Positions 10,701-46,204 of a stretch of DNA of 64,000 nucleotides are shown here, piece by piece. Origin of the DNA: Undaria pinnatifida (Eukaryota; Sar; Phaeophyceae; Laminariales; Alariaceae); the NCBI GenBank assembly GCA_012845835.1, contig JABAKD010000007.1, positions 6,736,222 to 6,800,221 on the forward strand, given 5' to 3'. A model generated the notes under the pieces. It did not search any database and was not told where the DNA came from. It was given only the letters and a program-made list of their open reading frames with translations. Position 1 is the stretch's first letter; each line of letters begins with the position of its first letter. The translations under genes and the position numbers were made by a program.

Positions 10701-13700
10701 GGGACAATTAAGGAGGGAACGAGAATGGAGGGGGGGGGGGTCCCTGATTGTACGTGCACGTATAATGTTATCTCAGCCGCACGCGCATACTCGCTGCCCA
10801 ATGCAATGCCTAAATCGAAACACCGACACACAAACACCGCGTACAGTGTGCGGTTCAATTTTATTTGTTTGTTTCTATGAGACGATGTGAGAGGGGAGGA
10901 TGAGAGGGGGGTTGCTATCGATTTGGGGGCAACAGACAGCAGGACCTCCTGCGGAGAGTATTTCGGAGTTTCATAGTGTTTCCTGCTTTTTGTTTAGTGG
11001 CATAACGGAACCTTCTTGCATATTCCCCGTGAAATTTTCACCCATGTATCCTCCCACCTCCCCCCTCCCTCTTTGCCTGCCGTCCCTCCCCCCTCCCCCC
11101 GTCCTCCCGTACCCCAACATCCTTCTTATCTCCCTGCCCCCTCCCCTACCATCCGAGCAGAAAATTACCGATGAGGAGCGCAAATCGCGACGAACTAACC
11201 TCCCCCAAACAATCAAACTGTCCCAATTGACCGAAACGGCAAAATCGACAAAATTAAATGATAATACAGTTTTGGCCAAGGCCAAAGGGACTTGCTAAAA
11301 GGGCTACAACACTCCATCAAACGACCGAGATGGCGGGAAAATACGTAGCCCAATTGACAACATGACTCAAGATGGCCAACTATTGTTATCGAAATCGAAA
11401 TGCTCACGTTCCGTCTCCGTAGTCTGGCCAGAGTCCGTGAATGGTCAAGTTGTCCTCCCAAAACCCTCTGGGCGCTTTGCAGCCGGGGTAGATTTGGTGG
11501 TAGCACCTGAAAATGAAAACGCCGCAAAACAAAAAACAGAACCCGTTATGAATCGCCCCTTTAGGCTACACTTTCAACAAAAAACACAAACTACGGACAC
11601 AAGCATCATGCCAATCGTAGACTAAAACACTCCTTTGACCCGGGGTAGCTTTGGTGCTCGTACCTGGGTCCAAACTACGAACGACACAAAACAAAAAATA
11701 TATTCAAGAAAAAAACATTGAAAATCGTCCATTGGTTGAACTTCAAACCACACATACAAACCATGGACATACACGCACGCAAGTGGTGCATGAGCTTCGT
11801 GTAGGTTGCGCCCACACATACTACACACACCATCGCTTGTGACGGGTTACGGAAGCGGGGGGTGGAGGGAGAGCATGTTATCTCTGAAATTTACTGTTGC
11901 AAATCGAACACCGTATGTACTGTTTGTATCTGATTTACGGACGTATACTTTCTAAATACGCAGACAAGGCGAAAGAGAAAGCGTGACAGAGGGCGAGAGA
12001 TGGCAAAAAAGACGGAGAGAGAGGGGGAGAGAAAGAGCAAGGAAGAGGGAGGAGGAGAGGGCGAGTGAGAGCGAGAGAGCTTGAGAGAGCGCGAAAATAG
12101 AGCAATAGGGGGGGGGGGGGGGGGGCAAGAGAGAAAGAAGTGGAAACAAAAACAGACACCGAGCGAAATCCAAAATTAGGGATAGGCGCAAACTATCGGC
12201 AAAACTACCGTCGTATCCCCCCCCCCCACTCACCACTCGGCCTTCCAGCTCATGGCGAAAATGTAAAGGCCGAAGTCGCCGGGAGTGCCTCCCTTGACAG
12301 CGAACACCTCGTTCTCGTTGACAACTCCGTCTACTGCCGGTGGCTCGATGCCTGGTAAAGAGGAGGCGGGTGGGGAAAGGGGTCGGGGGCAAACCCAAAA
12401 AGGAAGCGCAAACATAGATCCGTCCAGGAAAGCAATTAAAATACGGGTGCAGGGACAAAACAGAAACTGCCTTCGTCTGTGAGGTCGCGCAGGATACAGG
12501 ATTGTTCCGTATTACACTTATGATCCAATACCAAAAACACAAGCACAAATGGCATTACTCGGGGAACCAAAACACGGCGAAATTTACCCATTAACCTTGG
12601 TTGCGCGCTAGCCGACCCCCTGCCCCCCTCCCTGCCCCACCCCATCGCTCACGCCACACACTAACCCCTCCCGCCCCCCCCGCATCCCGTTATGTTCCGG
12701 TGCAGTGTGGGCTTAAGGCGACACGACAGATCGTTTAATTGCCGGGTAGGGATTGGCGCGGGCCCTTCGAACTAACTAATCAACCCATTATAGCAGGGGA
12801 GCGGGGGGGGCGTCCGAGCACATCCCTGTCTGCAGACGCAAACCCTGATCTCTGACCAGCACCAACACCAACACCACCAACAACAATGACAACGCCGACA
12901 CCATCATCATCACTCCACACACACACAGTTACCATCAATAATAACACCAGCACTGCCAAAACCATCAACACCACGAACACATACAACACCAATACCACAC
13001 AAGCAACACCAACCTCCCCCTCTCCACCAGCCCACTCACCCTCTTCTCCCCACTCCACCCACTCCGAAAACTACCACGAACATCACAACCATTCCAAACA
13101 CCATCACTGCCACCAACGATAACAACACCAATACCACCCCCAACACCACGAACCGTACCAGCCCTCTCCCTCCTCAGGCCCACCACCTACCCCCCAGTCA
13201 TTATAACTGGCCGTACCACCAATACCACCACCGCCTTCCACATAACGATCACCACCAACCGTCGCTGCCCAAAGCATCACCAACAGCGACAACACCAACG
13301 CCGGTGGTAACACCGGACACTCTCCGCATCTCTTCTCCATCCGCCCACACGAAAACAAATGCCACCACCACACAAGTAACCCGTTCGACCATCCTCCACC
13401 ACAGCGGAGACAATGCCTCTAACCCCTGCCGCTACAGCCTCCGCCGTGGTCGTTCAACATGAACACCACCACCAACACTAACCAACCCCTCCCCTCCCCG
13501 CCAAACCTCATCCCGCCCCCAGATGAAACACCAGCAACAACAACACCAACACCAACACCAATACCACCACAAAACTTTATCGATTCGACCGTCCTCCAAC
13601 ACAGCATACAGAACGCCCCTCATCCCCGTCACCATGGCCTCCGACGTTGACGAAGCCCACCACCACCACCAACAGCAACACCAACACTAACGCCAACCCC

Positions 13701-14411
13701 CCCCTTCTCCCTAAAAGCTGAAACTGCGATTTCGTATAGGGGACCTGGACCTACCAGAAAGAAGAAAGAGATATACCAGAAGTCGGGAGGAGGAGGACGT
13801 GGCTACAAACATGTGCCCGTGTGGCACAATAGAGAGTAGGGCTCACATAGCAGGAGAATGTGAAATGTACAAGGAGGAACGGGATGCGTTAGAGGAGGAG
13901 ATGAGGAAAGTAGACGCATGTGACATGGAAGAGTTTGGTAGACTAGAGAGTGGCGAGAAAACGATCGCTATCCTTGGAGATAGATGGTGGCCGCAGACGG
14001 TGAAACAGGACGGGGATAGGACAAACAGTTTCTATGTAAGATATGGAAGAAGCGCGATGAGCGCCCAAATGTTGGAGGTGCCTCGTCTCCAAAGGGGTGC
14101 ATGGTCAATGGCCGAATGACTAAGGCAAGCAACAAGTGAGTACGCCCCCCCCCCTCCCCACCTCCCTCCTCCCCCCACCACACTCCACCCCGCCCCAAAC
14201 AAATACCGCCACCAACACCATCAACACAAGCACCACTAACACCACCATCATCACCACCACCAGCACCACCGCAAGACTCACCTCCTCGACCATCCTCCAT
14301 CACGGCGAGAATTCCCCTAACCTCTGCTGCGACGGCCTCCGCCGGAGTCGAAGCCGAAACCACATCAACCGTTGCCGCCAGCAGCACAAAAAAACACAGC
14401 GGTCCAATCAT
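7569..14411 (-). CDS. Secreted ribonuclease T2, seven exons
   Basis: Exons on the minus strand: 14411-14282, 12351-12234, 11506-11408, 10303-10207, 9504-9421, 8312-8221 and 7725-7569. Together they give 777 nt, 258 residues plus stop. Every intron is GT-AG and all phases agree. Residues 1-20 (MIGPLCFFVLLAATVDVVSA) are a signal peptide. A segment of about 40 residues then leads into the enzyme domain. Catalytic block I reads LTIHGLWPDYGDG (exon 3) and block II reads FWEHEWTKHGTC (exon 5). These hold the two histidines and the Glu and Lys used by RNase T2 enzymes, which cut single-stranded RNA through a 2',3'-cyclic phosphate. Paired cysteines expected of the family are present, including the late one in VLDCRG and VYLCLEP. 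Length is normal for the family. The protein should be secreted, vacuolar or apoplastic. Intron 1 holds an antisense LINE end; intron 5 holds an R-family copy. Confidence 0.93.
8221..8312 (-). CDS. RNase T2 exon 6
   Basis: Acceptor TTACCAG, donor AG|GTGCGG. Codes for EAYFSAALSLLKGRF, the YF..AL.L helix of the family. Phase 0 in, 2 out. An alternative donor at G|GTGGGC upstream would break phase with exon 7. Confidence 0.82.
8416..8490 (+). mobile_element. R-family fragment, diverged (copy 5)
   Basis: CACGCAGCTTCCAAAGCTGAG, GGCTGAACTCATAG and a run of A; recognisable but more decayed than its neighbours. Lies antisense in RNase T2 intron 5. Confidence 0.5.
8620..8960. repeat. ACC/AAC triplet-rich array with ACCAACACC core
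   Basis: Degenerate ACC/AAC triplets with a regular nonamer block at 8786-8875. On the coding strand of the RNase T2 gene this is GGT/GTT-rich intron 5. Confidence 0.9.
9226..9362 (-). mobile_element. R-family fragment (copy 6)
   Basis: Minus-strand copy holding part of the head (GCGATCGGAGTACCACACAC), the core and the AT-rich tail. It is in RNase T2 intron 5, close to the donor of exon 5. Confidence 0.8.
9421..9504 (-). CDS. RNase T2 exon 5 (catalytic block II)
   Basis: Acceptor CCATCAG, donor GTTTGA. Codes for YDSFWEHEWTKHGTC, a textbook second catalytic block (Glu, Lys, His). Phase 0 both sides. Confidence 0.95.
9780..9935. repeat. Degenerate ATACC/GTACC pentamer array
   Basis: Repeated CATACCATA, CGTACCAT and CCACAC blocks in RNase T2 intron 4. 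Confidence 0.7.
10207..10303 (-). CDS. RNase T2 exon 4
   Basis: Acceptor GGTGCAG, donor GTTTGT. Starts YPTTCTKEAYD and ends ETMWPNIQ, matching the helix and WP motif between the two catalytic blocks. Phase 2 in, 0 out. Confidence 0.9.
10556..10600 (+). mobile_element. R-family 3' end, minimal (copy 7)
   Basis: Only the last part, CCTCGATCTCACAGCTGAG plus a T-rich stretch, is present. Lies in RNase T2 intron 3. Confidence 0.45.
11408..11506 (-). CDS. RNase T2 exon 3 (catalytic block I)
   Basis: Acceptor TTTTCAG, donor GTGAGC. Carries CYHQIYPGCKAP and IHGLWPDYGDG; the His of HGLWP is the first catalytic histidine. Phase 2 in, phase 2 out. Confidence 0.95.
12234..12351 (-). CDS. RNase T2 exon 2
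   Basis: Acceptor TTTACCAG, donor GTGAGT. Codes for DFGLYIFAMSWKAEW, the strand that precedes the first conserved cysteine in RNase T2 proteins. Phase 1 in, phase 2 out. Confidence 0.9.
12855..13710. repeat. ACC-rich low-complexity intron with exon-1 echoes
   Basis: Most of this part of RNase T2 intron 1 is ACC/AAC triplets on the plus strand. Two diverged copies of the end of exon 1 are embedded at 13579-13656 and 13382-13452 (see findings). Confidence 0.8.
13722..14143 (+). mobile_element. LINE-1A: 5'-truncated 3' end of APE-type LINE
   Basis: Matches the end of the long copy at 32393-32830. It codes for MCPCGTIESRAHIAGECEMY, a C-x-C...H...C knuckle typical of LINE ORF2 C-termini, in an open frame (13799-14119). 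It ends at TGAGTAC, followed at once by poly-C. It is antisense in intron 1 of the RNase T2 gene. Being open over 106 codons, it is younger than the 29-33 kb copy. Confidence 0.88.
14282..14411 (-). CDS. RNase T2 exon 1 (signal peptide)
   Basis: ATG at 14411, 43 codons plus one base, donor G|GTGAGT (phase 1). A TTTTTCAG acceptor ends 35 bp upstream of the ATG (exon edge about 14446), so the 5' UTR is probably split by another intron. Confidence 0.88.
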
Positions 14412-14449
14412 CGTAACTGGAGGCTGGCAAATTTTAGTGTCGTTGCCTG

Positions 14450-15450
14450 AAAAAGAGAAGAAAAAAAGAAAGAAGCGTTGTTGTAGCGTCGTTTTCGCCG
14501 GCAAATGGAAACCTTGTTACGGGCGACTTGTATATATATGTCCCAAACAAGCAAATAACTTGTACCTCAACTCTCCCCCCACACACATATAGGTCTAGGC
14601 CTGTGATCGGTCTACGAATGCAACCGCTGTCCAGCTGTCCAGTCCATAACACAGCTTCTACTGCTACCTCCTACCGAAGACGCCAGGAGACGGCCCGTCA
14701 CGGGAAAACATCCAGAGGTCAAGGGTGCGAAACCGATCGTTCCACACTAAAACCCAGTAATTATGGTGTCAGTCAAAGTAAATTAATTATTGGAAAATTG
14801 CCGTAAGTCAACCGATGAAAGCGCCGTCTCCTGACAGCTTTGCCTCCTACAGTACAACAGTATACTTAGTAGCACGGAAGATAACACACCCTCAGGCGAA
14901 TTCCCAAGCCTTCTTTCTCGATAACGTGGAAAGCGCGAATGCCGAGCGAAGAGTCTTTTGGAAATATCTCGGCGGGGTCATGCCCCCTTGTCGTGGAGAA
15001 AATCGACTCAAAATTTCATCTATCGTACGTGTGCTATCTTAAGCGCTTTTTCTTTTTCTTTTTATTTAATATATTCCGACGGATGGGGAAAAAAAAAATT
15101 AAGCTCACCACACTTCCATGTATTGTCACACGTCACACATGTCGTGTGTCGCATTCACTCAAATGTATTGTGTCGCTCTAACTCAATTGTATTTGCGCGT
15201 TTCATCATACTCATACAGTACTCGCTGGGTAGGAACTCGGCCGTTACTGCTGGTATTAAACAATAGAACTAAGTACCAATTCGATGCGGCTGGCCGGTAA
15301 GGCTTCCCTGCCTGCTGGCGGGCCTTTCATATGTTTCTGTTGCCTGCTGGCGGCCCTTTGATATTTTCTCCGCTGGTCCATACGACCTCCGTGCCTGCTT
15401 GTGGGCGTTTCATGAATATTCAAGGTCATACAGCGTCAAAGCTGCCGTTT
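14450..15450. other. No gene supported
   Basis: Upstream flank of the RNase T2 gene. A plus-strand frame at 14815-15042 lacks splice or family support. Three loose copies of TTGCCTGCTGGCGG occur at 15305-15410. Confidence 0.4.
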
Positions 15451-15453
15451 AGT

Positions 15454-15902
15454 TGCTGGTTCTGTCATAGATGTCCTTCTGTACAGCAGTTAGCTAACGT
15501 TTTTTAGTTAGAGGTGGGTAAGATGCATCTTCCATTTATTTTTCAAGTATGCGTCACAGGTCGCAGACCTATCAACCTTCACCTTTTGCATGCCATATGA
15601 CCACTCGCAACTCTGGCTTGAACCTCTGCAGACACACGCTACGAGCACATTATTACTTTATTTTGTTTTAGCATCTCTCTGACACCAGAACCGCGCAGAG
15701 TAATGCTGCTTGCTGCTGTAGACTGCTACTGTGAGTTGGTGTTAGCTCAATTTTTCCAGAATTTTTCATACACATGATTAGCCTGGGGATAGATTGTGCG
15801 GATTGTTTTGTTGCTGGTTACACCCAAGGTTAGACCGCATGTAGTAGTACGCGGACTGCTAGCTGCTGTTGCACAGAAGGACATCTTGTGACAGAATCAG
15901 CA
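15454..15902. mobile_element. MITE-like element with ~43 bp terminal inverted repeats
   Basis: The left end TGCTGGTTCTGTCA..GATGTCCTTCTGT and the right end, read on the minus strand (TGCTGATTCTGTCA..GATGTCCTTCTGT), match over about 43 bp with a few differences. The interior has no coding frame. No clear target-site duplication was found, so the exact ends are uncertain. Confidence 0.65.
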
Positions 15903-15949
15903 TCGACATAATTCATCTGGGCCGTCCAGGTGTTTTTTTCCGTGAGGTA

Positions 15950-16046
15950 TTTTATAACTAATTTTCAAGGACGTCAGCCGTGAGTTCGACGAATTCCAGG
16001 TCAATACTCATCTTTGCAAGCTGCGTTGTTGGTACTCGTAATATAC
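15950..16046 (-). mobile_element. R-family fragment (copy 8)
   Basis: Minus-strand core (CATCTTTGCAAGCTGCG on the plus strand) with stem-loop and AT tail, about 50 bp from the MITE-like element. Confidence 0.75.
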
Positions 16047-16379
16047 TATATGGGTGAGTTCTTATTGGGAGGTGTCCTATTCTTTGTCCACATTTCTCCA
16101 CTCCAGTGACTGGAGCCTGCCCTGTGACCACGAAGTTGATTATGCGAGTTAATGTGAAAACACAACAACAACAACACAGCAGTACCTTCATTTCCGATAC
16201 ACCCGGATCAATTACATTGCAGTGTAGCTGCATGCTCTACCGTTTGGATGCGGGCAAACGCGCGGGGGTGCAAAATGCAAAATCATCAGCCTCTTCGCCC
16301 TTCCTCCGAAGGAAAACCTTGTACGTATATACCAGGTAAAAGGTATTGTTTTAAAACCATGCCAAACATTTTCGAGTTG

Positions 16380-17160
16380 CTTCCACCAACAAACTGCGAC
16401 CAAACTCCCACCAACGCACGACTCTGGCAACTGATTTATCGCCAGAGCGAGCCACCAAGGTACTGCGAACAAGGTCCCAGCAACACACGACTCCCGAAAA
16501 CTGACGAACGAACTCAACTGGCGTAAAAGCCCAAAGCCAATCATGCAACGTGTATGTATCTGTACAACAAACGACTCCACACTCTCTGAAGGAAAGAGTT
16601 CTCTGAAGGAAAGCGTTGTATGTTGTGACATTATCCATCCAATGTGCGCACGTACACATGCAGGAGGACACTCGGTTCATTCACCCTCTCTCGAACGTTC
16701 AAAAGGTTGAAGGGAAGGATCGGCGACGTATTCGCACGCCATGTCACTGTTGGACTTGTGAACACTGCTGCACAACTCGCAACGCATCGCACCCACGCTG
16801 ACCGTCGACTTCTTCGTATGTTGGTTGGAGGGAGCAAGGGCTCGTACTTGTGGGGTTCGATACTTCAGACAGCTCCAACAGGGGAGCCTTTATCCGTGTT
16901 CGAGGTTCAGCTTTGCCGTGCTTTTTAGAACCACTGTAGATACATGCCCGTTACCGTGCCACCATAACGCTGTGATTTAGCTCCCACCAACACGTCGCGA
17001 AAGTCTCCTGCCAAATGCCTTCTCGCTAAATCGACCCACCAAACCACCGTGATTTTGCTCCTATGATATGATACCAAAATGCGACTCCCGATAACTGCGC
17101 TTTCGCCCAAAGCGAGCCACCAAATCTCTGTGAAGTCACACCAAGCACTCCACCCTCCTC
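16380..17160. other. Gene-free; loosely repeated CCACCAA-rich stretches
   Basis: 16380-16545 and 16980-17155 share blocks such as CTCCCACCAACACG, GCGAGCCACCAA and CGACTCCCGA. They may be two old copies of one sequence. No coding support. Confidence 0.35.
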
Positions 17161-17385
17161 GTGTTGCCGCATGATAAAACGAAACAAAGCCGGCGTGTCG
17201 CGGTTCAAGGTATCATACGCCTACGAACATACGTCGAACGAAGGGTAAGGTTGTCCGCGAAGTGTCGACTCTCAACGTCCCCATGTCTATGATCTCCATC
17301 TACTCTACTATCTACTATAAACTCTACTATCTACTATCTACTTCGACTATCTACTAACGTACGAGTATGATAGTTTAGTATAATC

Positions 17386-17440
17386 ACTGCTGCTGCTGCC
17401 GCTGCCGCTGCTGCTGCCGCTGCCGCTGCTGCTGCTGACT
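17386..17440. repeat. CTG/CCG triplet microsatellite
   Basis: About 17 triplets of CTG and CCG. Confidence 0.85.
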
Positions 17441-17449
17441 GTCCTGCGC

Positions 17450-20425
17450 AATCCCTTTGTCGCTGTGATATCGAATAATCGAAACACAACGATGACAACG
17501 ATATATATGGGGGAAACTATTTGGAGATATCGTAGAGTTATCGGATGATATTAATACCAGTAGCAATACAAAACGAAAATCTAAGGAGCGTTATTATATT
17601 GATATTGATATAAACCTAACCTTATATTAAAATTCAAAGGGAGATGCCGTTTCGTCACCGAGTGTTGAAAGCTCTGTGAGAGCTACATTAAGCAGGGCCT
17701 GGGCTCGAGCAAACCAACAACTTGCGCAGGGGTAGGAAACACATCCAACATATATACCAACTGGCACCATCCTTCTGCTGCTCTCGCTGCTGCTGTGCTA
17801 CGAAAACGTTGCGTGCGAGCATCCAAAGTTGAACTTCAAGACGAAACGAGGCCTTTTTAGGAACAAACAAAAAAAGTGTTCGTACCAAACACCTCTGATT
17901 CCTTCTAACGGGGCAAAAACCGAAGACCATACCTCTTGCACGGGCTCACCTCCCAGTCTCTCCGCCCAACAATCAGCTCTGCTCTCAACTCCTGGCCTTT
18001 TATACGCGCTGATTCTGCCTTCCTAGTTGAGCGTGTACTTTACGTTTCGTCATTTCTTCTGTGAAGCCCCCCGAATTTTGAGTATTGTGTCCCGCACAAC
18101 ACAAGCCTATACACCACGTAGAACTCCTTGGAAAGGCAAACTCAACATTCTCCAGTACGAGGACACATCAAGTCGGGAATAATCGTGTTGCACCGCTGGC
18201 CACAGTCACCGATAGCGGTTCCCGATCAAGAGCACCTGGTCTTCCCAATATAACCTCTCTGCTCTCGTCCCGGAAAAGGCACGAAGAACTCAGGCGACGC
18301 ACCCTAAGCCGAAGGAATGTGAGTGGTGTTTGAAACCGGAAGTGTTTGAATAGGCATGCACGCATCATATGTGGCGTTTGAGGGGACATAAAGTATAGTC
18401 TAGAGCAGGTGTGCACTGCACAGAGAGGAGGAGGGGACATCTGGAGATCCCGAGGGAGGGTCGAGTGGGCGGGGGGGTGGTTAGTAGCTAGTGTTCATGG
18501 ATACGTCGTCTCCAGAGTAAGTATTGTCCGACCTTCGAGAGTGGAAAGTCATTGATCTGCCTGGCACGATTTTTGATTGTTTTGGTGCGTTTCCGTATTG
18601 TGATTGTATCACCCATTGGCGTCGTGGCACTGCTGTACTACCACTCGTGCACCGGGTCCCGGTATACCTGGTAGCATGCATCACTTACCAGTTTCTGCTG
18701 CAGTATGCTAACACTACATTCTCGGTGACACACTGCAGCAACAGCAGTGGTCCGCGCTGCTGATTGTCAACTGTCTTAGAGTGTAATGCTGCGATATTGC
18801 ACATCTAATCTACCTGGTAGTGCCTCGTAGTGCTGATGTGCGTAAATGTAAGGACCGTATTGTGATATATTTTAATATCCAAGCAGTTCTTACATGCACC
18901 CACATGTAGTAAAATCATGGTGTACCAGGTATAACACTTCGTACCTGGTGTAGTATGTACTTTGTTTATACGTTTATACGAGTACGAAGCAGCGTTGTCG
19001 TGGTTTTGGTATTCCGGTGTGAACTGCAAGCTGTGACCCACAGCAGTAAGACCAAAAACCAAAGATGCGACTTTAAGAAACCGCGGTTTGACCGCTTGTC
19101 TGACCGTCCCCGAAGTAGAACTGGTAGGTTATGGCCAAGCTAGGCCTTGACGCGCTCACAAAGACCGATCTCGTACACGTTCGTAGCCTCTTTGAGTAGG
19201 CGCCAGCTTTATAAATGTGACTCAGAATGTTGCAAGAAATCACGCCGATGAGAATGCGTCGACGGCTAACGTTACTTCGTATACCTTGTTCGTAAATAAT
19301 GGAATGCGGATGGTGAAGCCGCCAGACCCCTCCTGCAGTGTCTGGTTTCAACGAGTAACACGGAAAGAGACGACTGTTGAGCACAAGCCAGTGCAGTGTA
19401 CAACATAAATCAGAAGTCACAAGTGCCGTCTCGGTTCTACGCGTACATATCGCACAACTGGAGCAGTCTACGAGCGCTGTGTTCAGTCCTCAGTCGAGTG
19501 CTGTGTTCAGTACTTAGTACTACTGCTGTGACTGGAGTAGTCTACATGTGTACCGGTCTGTTTGTTCGTACCAAGTACGTGCTTGCAGCATCACTGGCGC
19601 ATACATAGCAGGTTCAGTGCGTGGGTACAGCAGCATTCATATTATGCAACGGGGTGTTTTGTGTTTTACAGCTCGGCGTAATACAGACGGCGCCCGCTAT
19701 TAATGGCAACATACATCAAGTTGGCGTTGAGACTCAGTTTCTTGTCTTGAGTCCACCATTGAGCACAGGCTGCTATTGGCCACTAAACATACCAGGTATG
19801 ATATTTAATATGGCCCGCAACCCTGACCACCGTTTCTGCGGTCATTTTTTTCACTTGTCTTGAGAACCCGAGCCTCGATTTCTCTCGACATGCCTGGTAT
19901 TATTGTTAATAATAGCCGTAGCCGTGTACCACGCAAGATACCACACCCCTTTGGACAATTTTTTTGGACGATTTTCTCCTTAACAACGAGGAGACACACG
20001 ACTGAAATGACGCATCCCTCGGCGTTCGTTTACAAACCCCGACGTACATTTGCAGAGTTTGCGCTCGAAGACCGCAATACCACAATGCTCGTGGACGGCA
20101 TAGCTCGGGGTTAAGTTGCTGTGCAAATGGGATTTTTGTTAGAGGTTCCTCTGGGGATTCAAAGTGGAGACACGTCGAAAACACGATAAAAACGACCAAA
20201 ATACGACGACTACGGGGCGCATTGGCCATTCAAAGCATCCCGGGCTGCTGGGGTTAGAGATGCACCCGACCTGCAGCGAAAGGAACTGCAACAGACGTCC
20301 GCGGCATGGTGATACCATGCTCGTAAACACTTGAAATGTACGCTATTTGTTGGCCCTTGTTTAGATCGAACTCGTCGTTTTGTTGGTCGGCGTGCACATG
20401 TGTTTCAATTTCAGGGAACTCATTT
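17450..20425. other. No gene supported
   Basis: Mixed-composition sequence. Frames such as 17829-18026 and 19621-19863 show no family motif or matched splice sites. Several ACCTGGTA/TACCAGGT palindromic words recur (18670, 18920, 19795) without clear unit structure. Confidence 0.35.
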
Positions 20426-20429
20426 TTTT

Positions 20430-20512
20430 TTAATTGTTTCAAATGCGTCAGCTGTGAGTTCGATCATTCATTGGTCGATGCTCATCTTTGCAAGCTGCGT
20501 GATACCCCGGCC
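20430..20512 (-). mobile_element. R-family fragment (copy 9)
   Basis: Minus-strand core and tail; the stem-loop here is a 7 bp TCGATCA/TGGTCGA pairing. Confidence 0.75.
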
Positions 20513-20785
20513 CCGCAATTTTACACATGTACTTCGTATTGCTCTTTGAAGATGCATTTGTTTGTCGAGGGAGCGTATTAGTCGTTTTCATGATAATGCG
20601 ATGTCCGATATACGTTGATGTTACCGTAAGACGCCACCTTAAGCGTGAAAGCACATATACAAAAATACTGGTGTAGGCTACATACTTCATCTATATACGC
20701 ATTGCAAACATTGGCCGCCCTAATGACCGATCGAGAACCATAATTCAACCCTCCAGTGCCGTGGCTATTATATTTGTTTCAACAT

Positions 20786-20789
<4 letters not shown>

Positions 20790-20818
<29 letters not shown>

Positions 20819-20850
20819 GCATTCCACGTCGTCTCCCTCCCCCCTCCCCC
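20790..20850. repeat. Poly-C tract (about 29 C) and C-rich run
   Basis: Uninterrupted C run at about 20790-20818 followed by CCTCCCCCC. Confidence 0.9.
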
Positions 20851-21239
20851 CCCCTGTTCCATCAAATAACGGTATTATCTTCTCAAAGGTGCAGCGAAGA
20901 GTGAAACGTTAAAAATATATCGTGCTTCAATCACTGCCGGGTCAAGACGGGATATCCACCCGACCCCACCCCACCAAAGGGTATACCATGCCTTCTGGTT
21001 GCGATTTCCCCTTGCTGACGCCAACATGTCAGCTTCCATCGCCCCCCCCCCCCCCTCAATTTTTATTTTTAGCTCACTATGTCAAGAGCCTTGGTGGCAA
21101 TAGGGAGGGGAACCCACCCACACCGTGCCATGGAGTTCCTTATCGTGGCAATTCCCCCTGGCTGTGATACAGCGCTAACGTAGCAACTTCGACCGCTCCT
21201 CCTCCCACCCTCTCCCCATCAAATTGAAAATACAGCGCA

Positions 21240-21850
21240 GTACTTCAAGCACTTTTGGGGCCAAGGGGGGGCGGGGGGGGGGGCGACCTCGCCGAAGGGT
21301 ATACCCTGTCAAAGTATTTATACCATACCTGGACGGTGGGATAGGATAGTGGCTGTTTCTCCAGCGCCAACATGTCAACATCGATTGCCCCTCCTCCCCC
21401 GACGCCCCCTGCTGGGGGGGGTGGGGGAGGGGGTGGGGGAGGGAGTGGGAGAGGGGGAGGAGGAGGGCGCGGGACTCTCTGGGAAAGCAGAGGTGGTAGC
21501 AGGGGAGGGGGTGGGGGAGACGGTATCCCGCGGTCATCCTTCATGCAGGTGCGAGTTCGGGTAAGGGGAGGTTAAGGGAGTTATTTCGGGGCGGGGAATG
21601 GGGTGGGGACGGGGTTGGGTTTGTCTTGCATAGATGGGCGAGAGTGGGCGGTAGGCGATGGGAGGTGTGCGGGGGCGGGGGGTGAGGGTCGGGGGTTCTA
21701 GGGGGGGTGGGGGGATGGGGGGGATGGGGAGGGCGGGAGGGGCGTATCCCAGCGCGGAGGAATGGGAGGGGGTCAGAGGTGGGGGGGGGGGGGCGAAGCC
21801 AAGTGGGAAGGGATGGCGAGTGATGGGAGGGGATTCGCTGGCTCCATTTC
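21240..21850. repeat. G-rich low-complexity block
   Basis: GGGGGA/GGGGT-rich on the plus strand, giving Gly-rich and Pro-rich shadow frames in several readings. It lies just upstream of the first recognised exon of the F-BAR gene and may be intron. Confidence 0.7.
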
Positions 21851-22016
21851 TGTGTGTCCCCTTCTCTCTCCCTCACCCCCCCTCGCTCGCACTATTTTCG
21901 CTTTCTCTTCCTCTTTCTATTTATATTTATCTCTCTCTGTCTGTCTCTTTTCCTCTCCTTTTTTCTTATGGTTGCCGGGGGGCGGGTGGACGAAACAGGT
22001 TCCTCTTTCATTGCAG

Positions 22017-45772
<23,756 letters not shown>

Positions 45773-46204
45773 CGGGATGTCTATTCACCTGGTACCGCCA
45801 TCGATCCATGCAGCCATACGGGAAGCACATGTGGACGTAACGTGTATTGGTATGATATCAAGTAGTGTAAAGATCGTTTTGTTGCCAAGGAGTAGAAGTA
45901 GAGGGAGGGGTGAGCTGGTTCGAGGGTGGTTGTTGCAAATGTTCAGGTTATCGTATAGAGGTATAAGTGCTTTCGGTCTGACGTCCGGGGAAGGCGTGTG
46001 CGCCATACGTTGAGCGGTGCGATATTTATAAACACCTTTTTCTTCGCTTTTATACATTTTTTCATTTGTCGCTATCATAATTCCCTTCTCTTGATGTATG
46101 CGTGTTTCGCCGTCCGCGACGATGTTCCGTCGCTCGGTTGCCTAGTGTTTCGATGCTCACTGTAACATTCGATGGTCGAGCGCCATAGCTGGCGGGCGAG
46201 CTGT

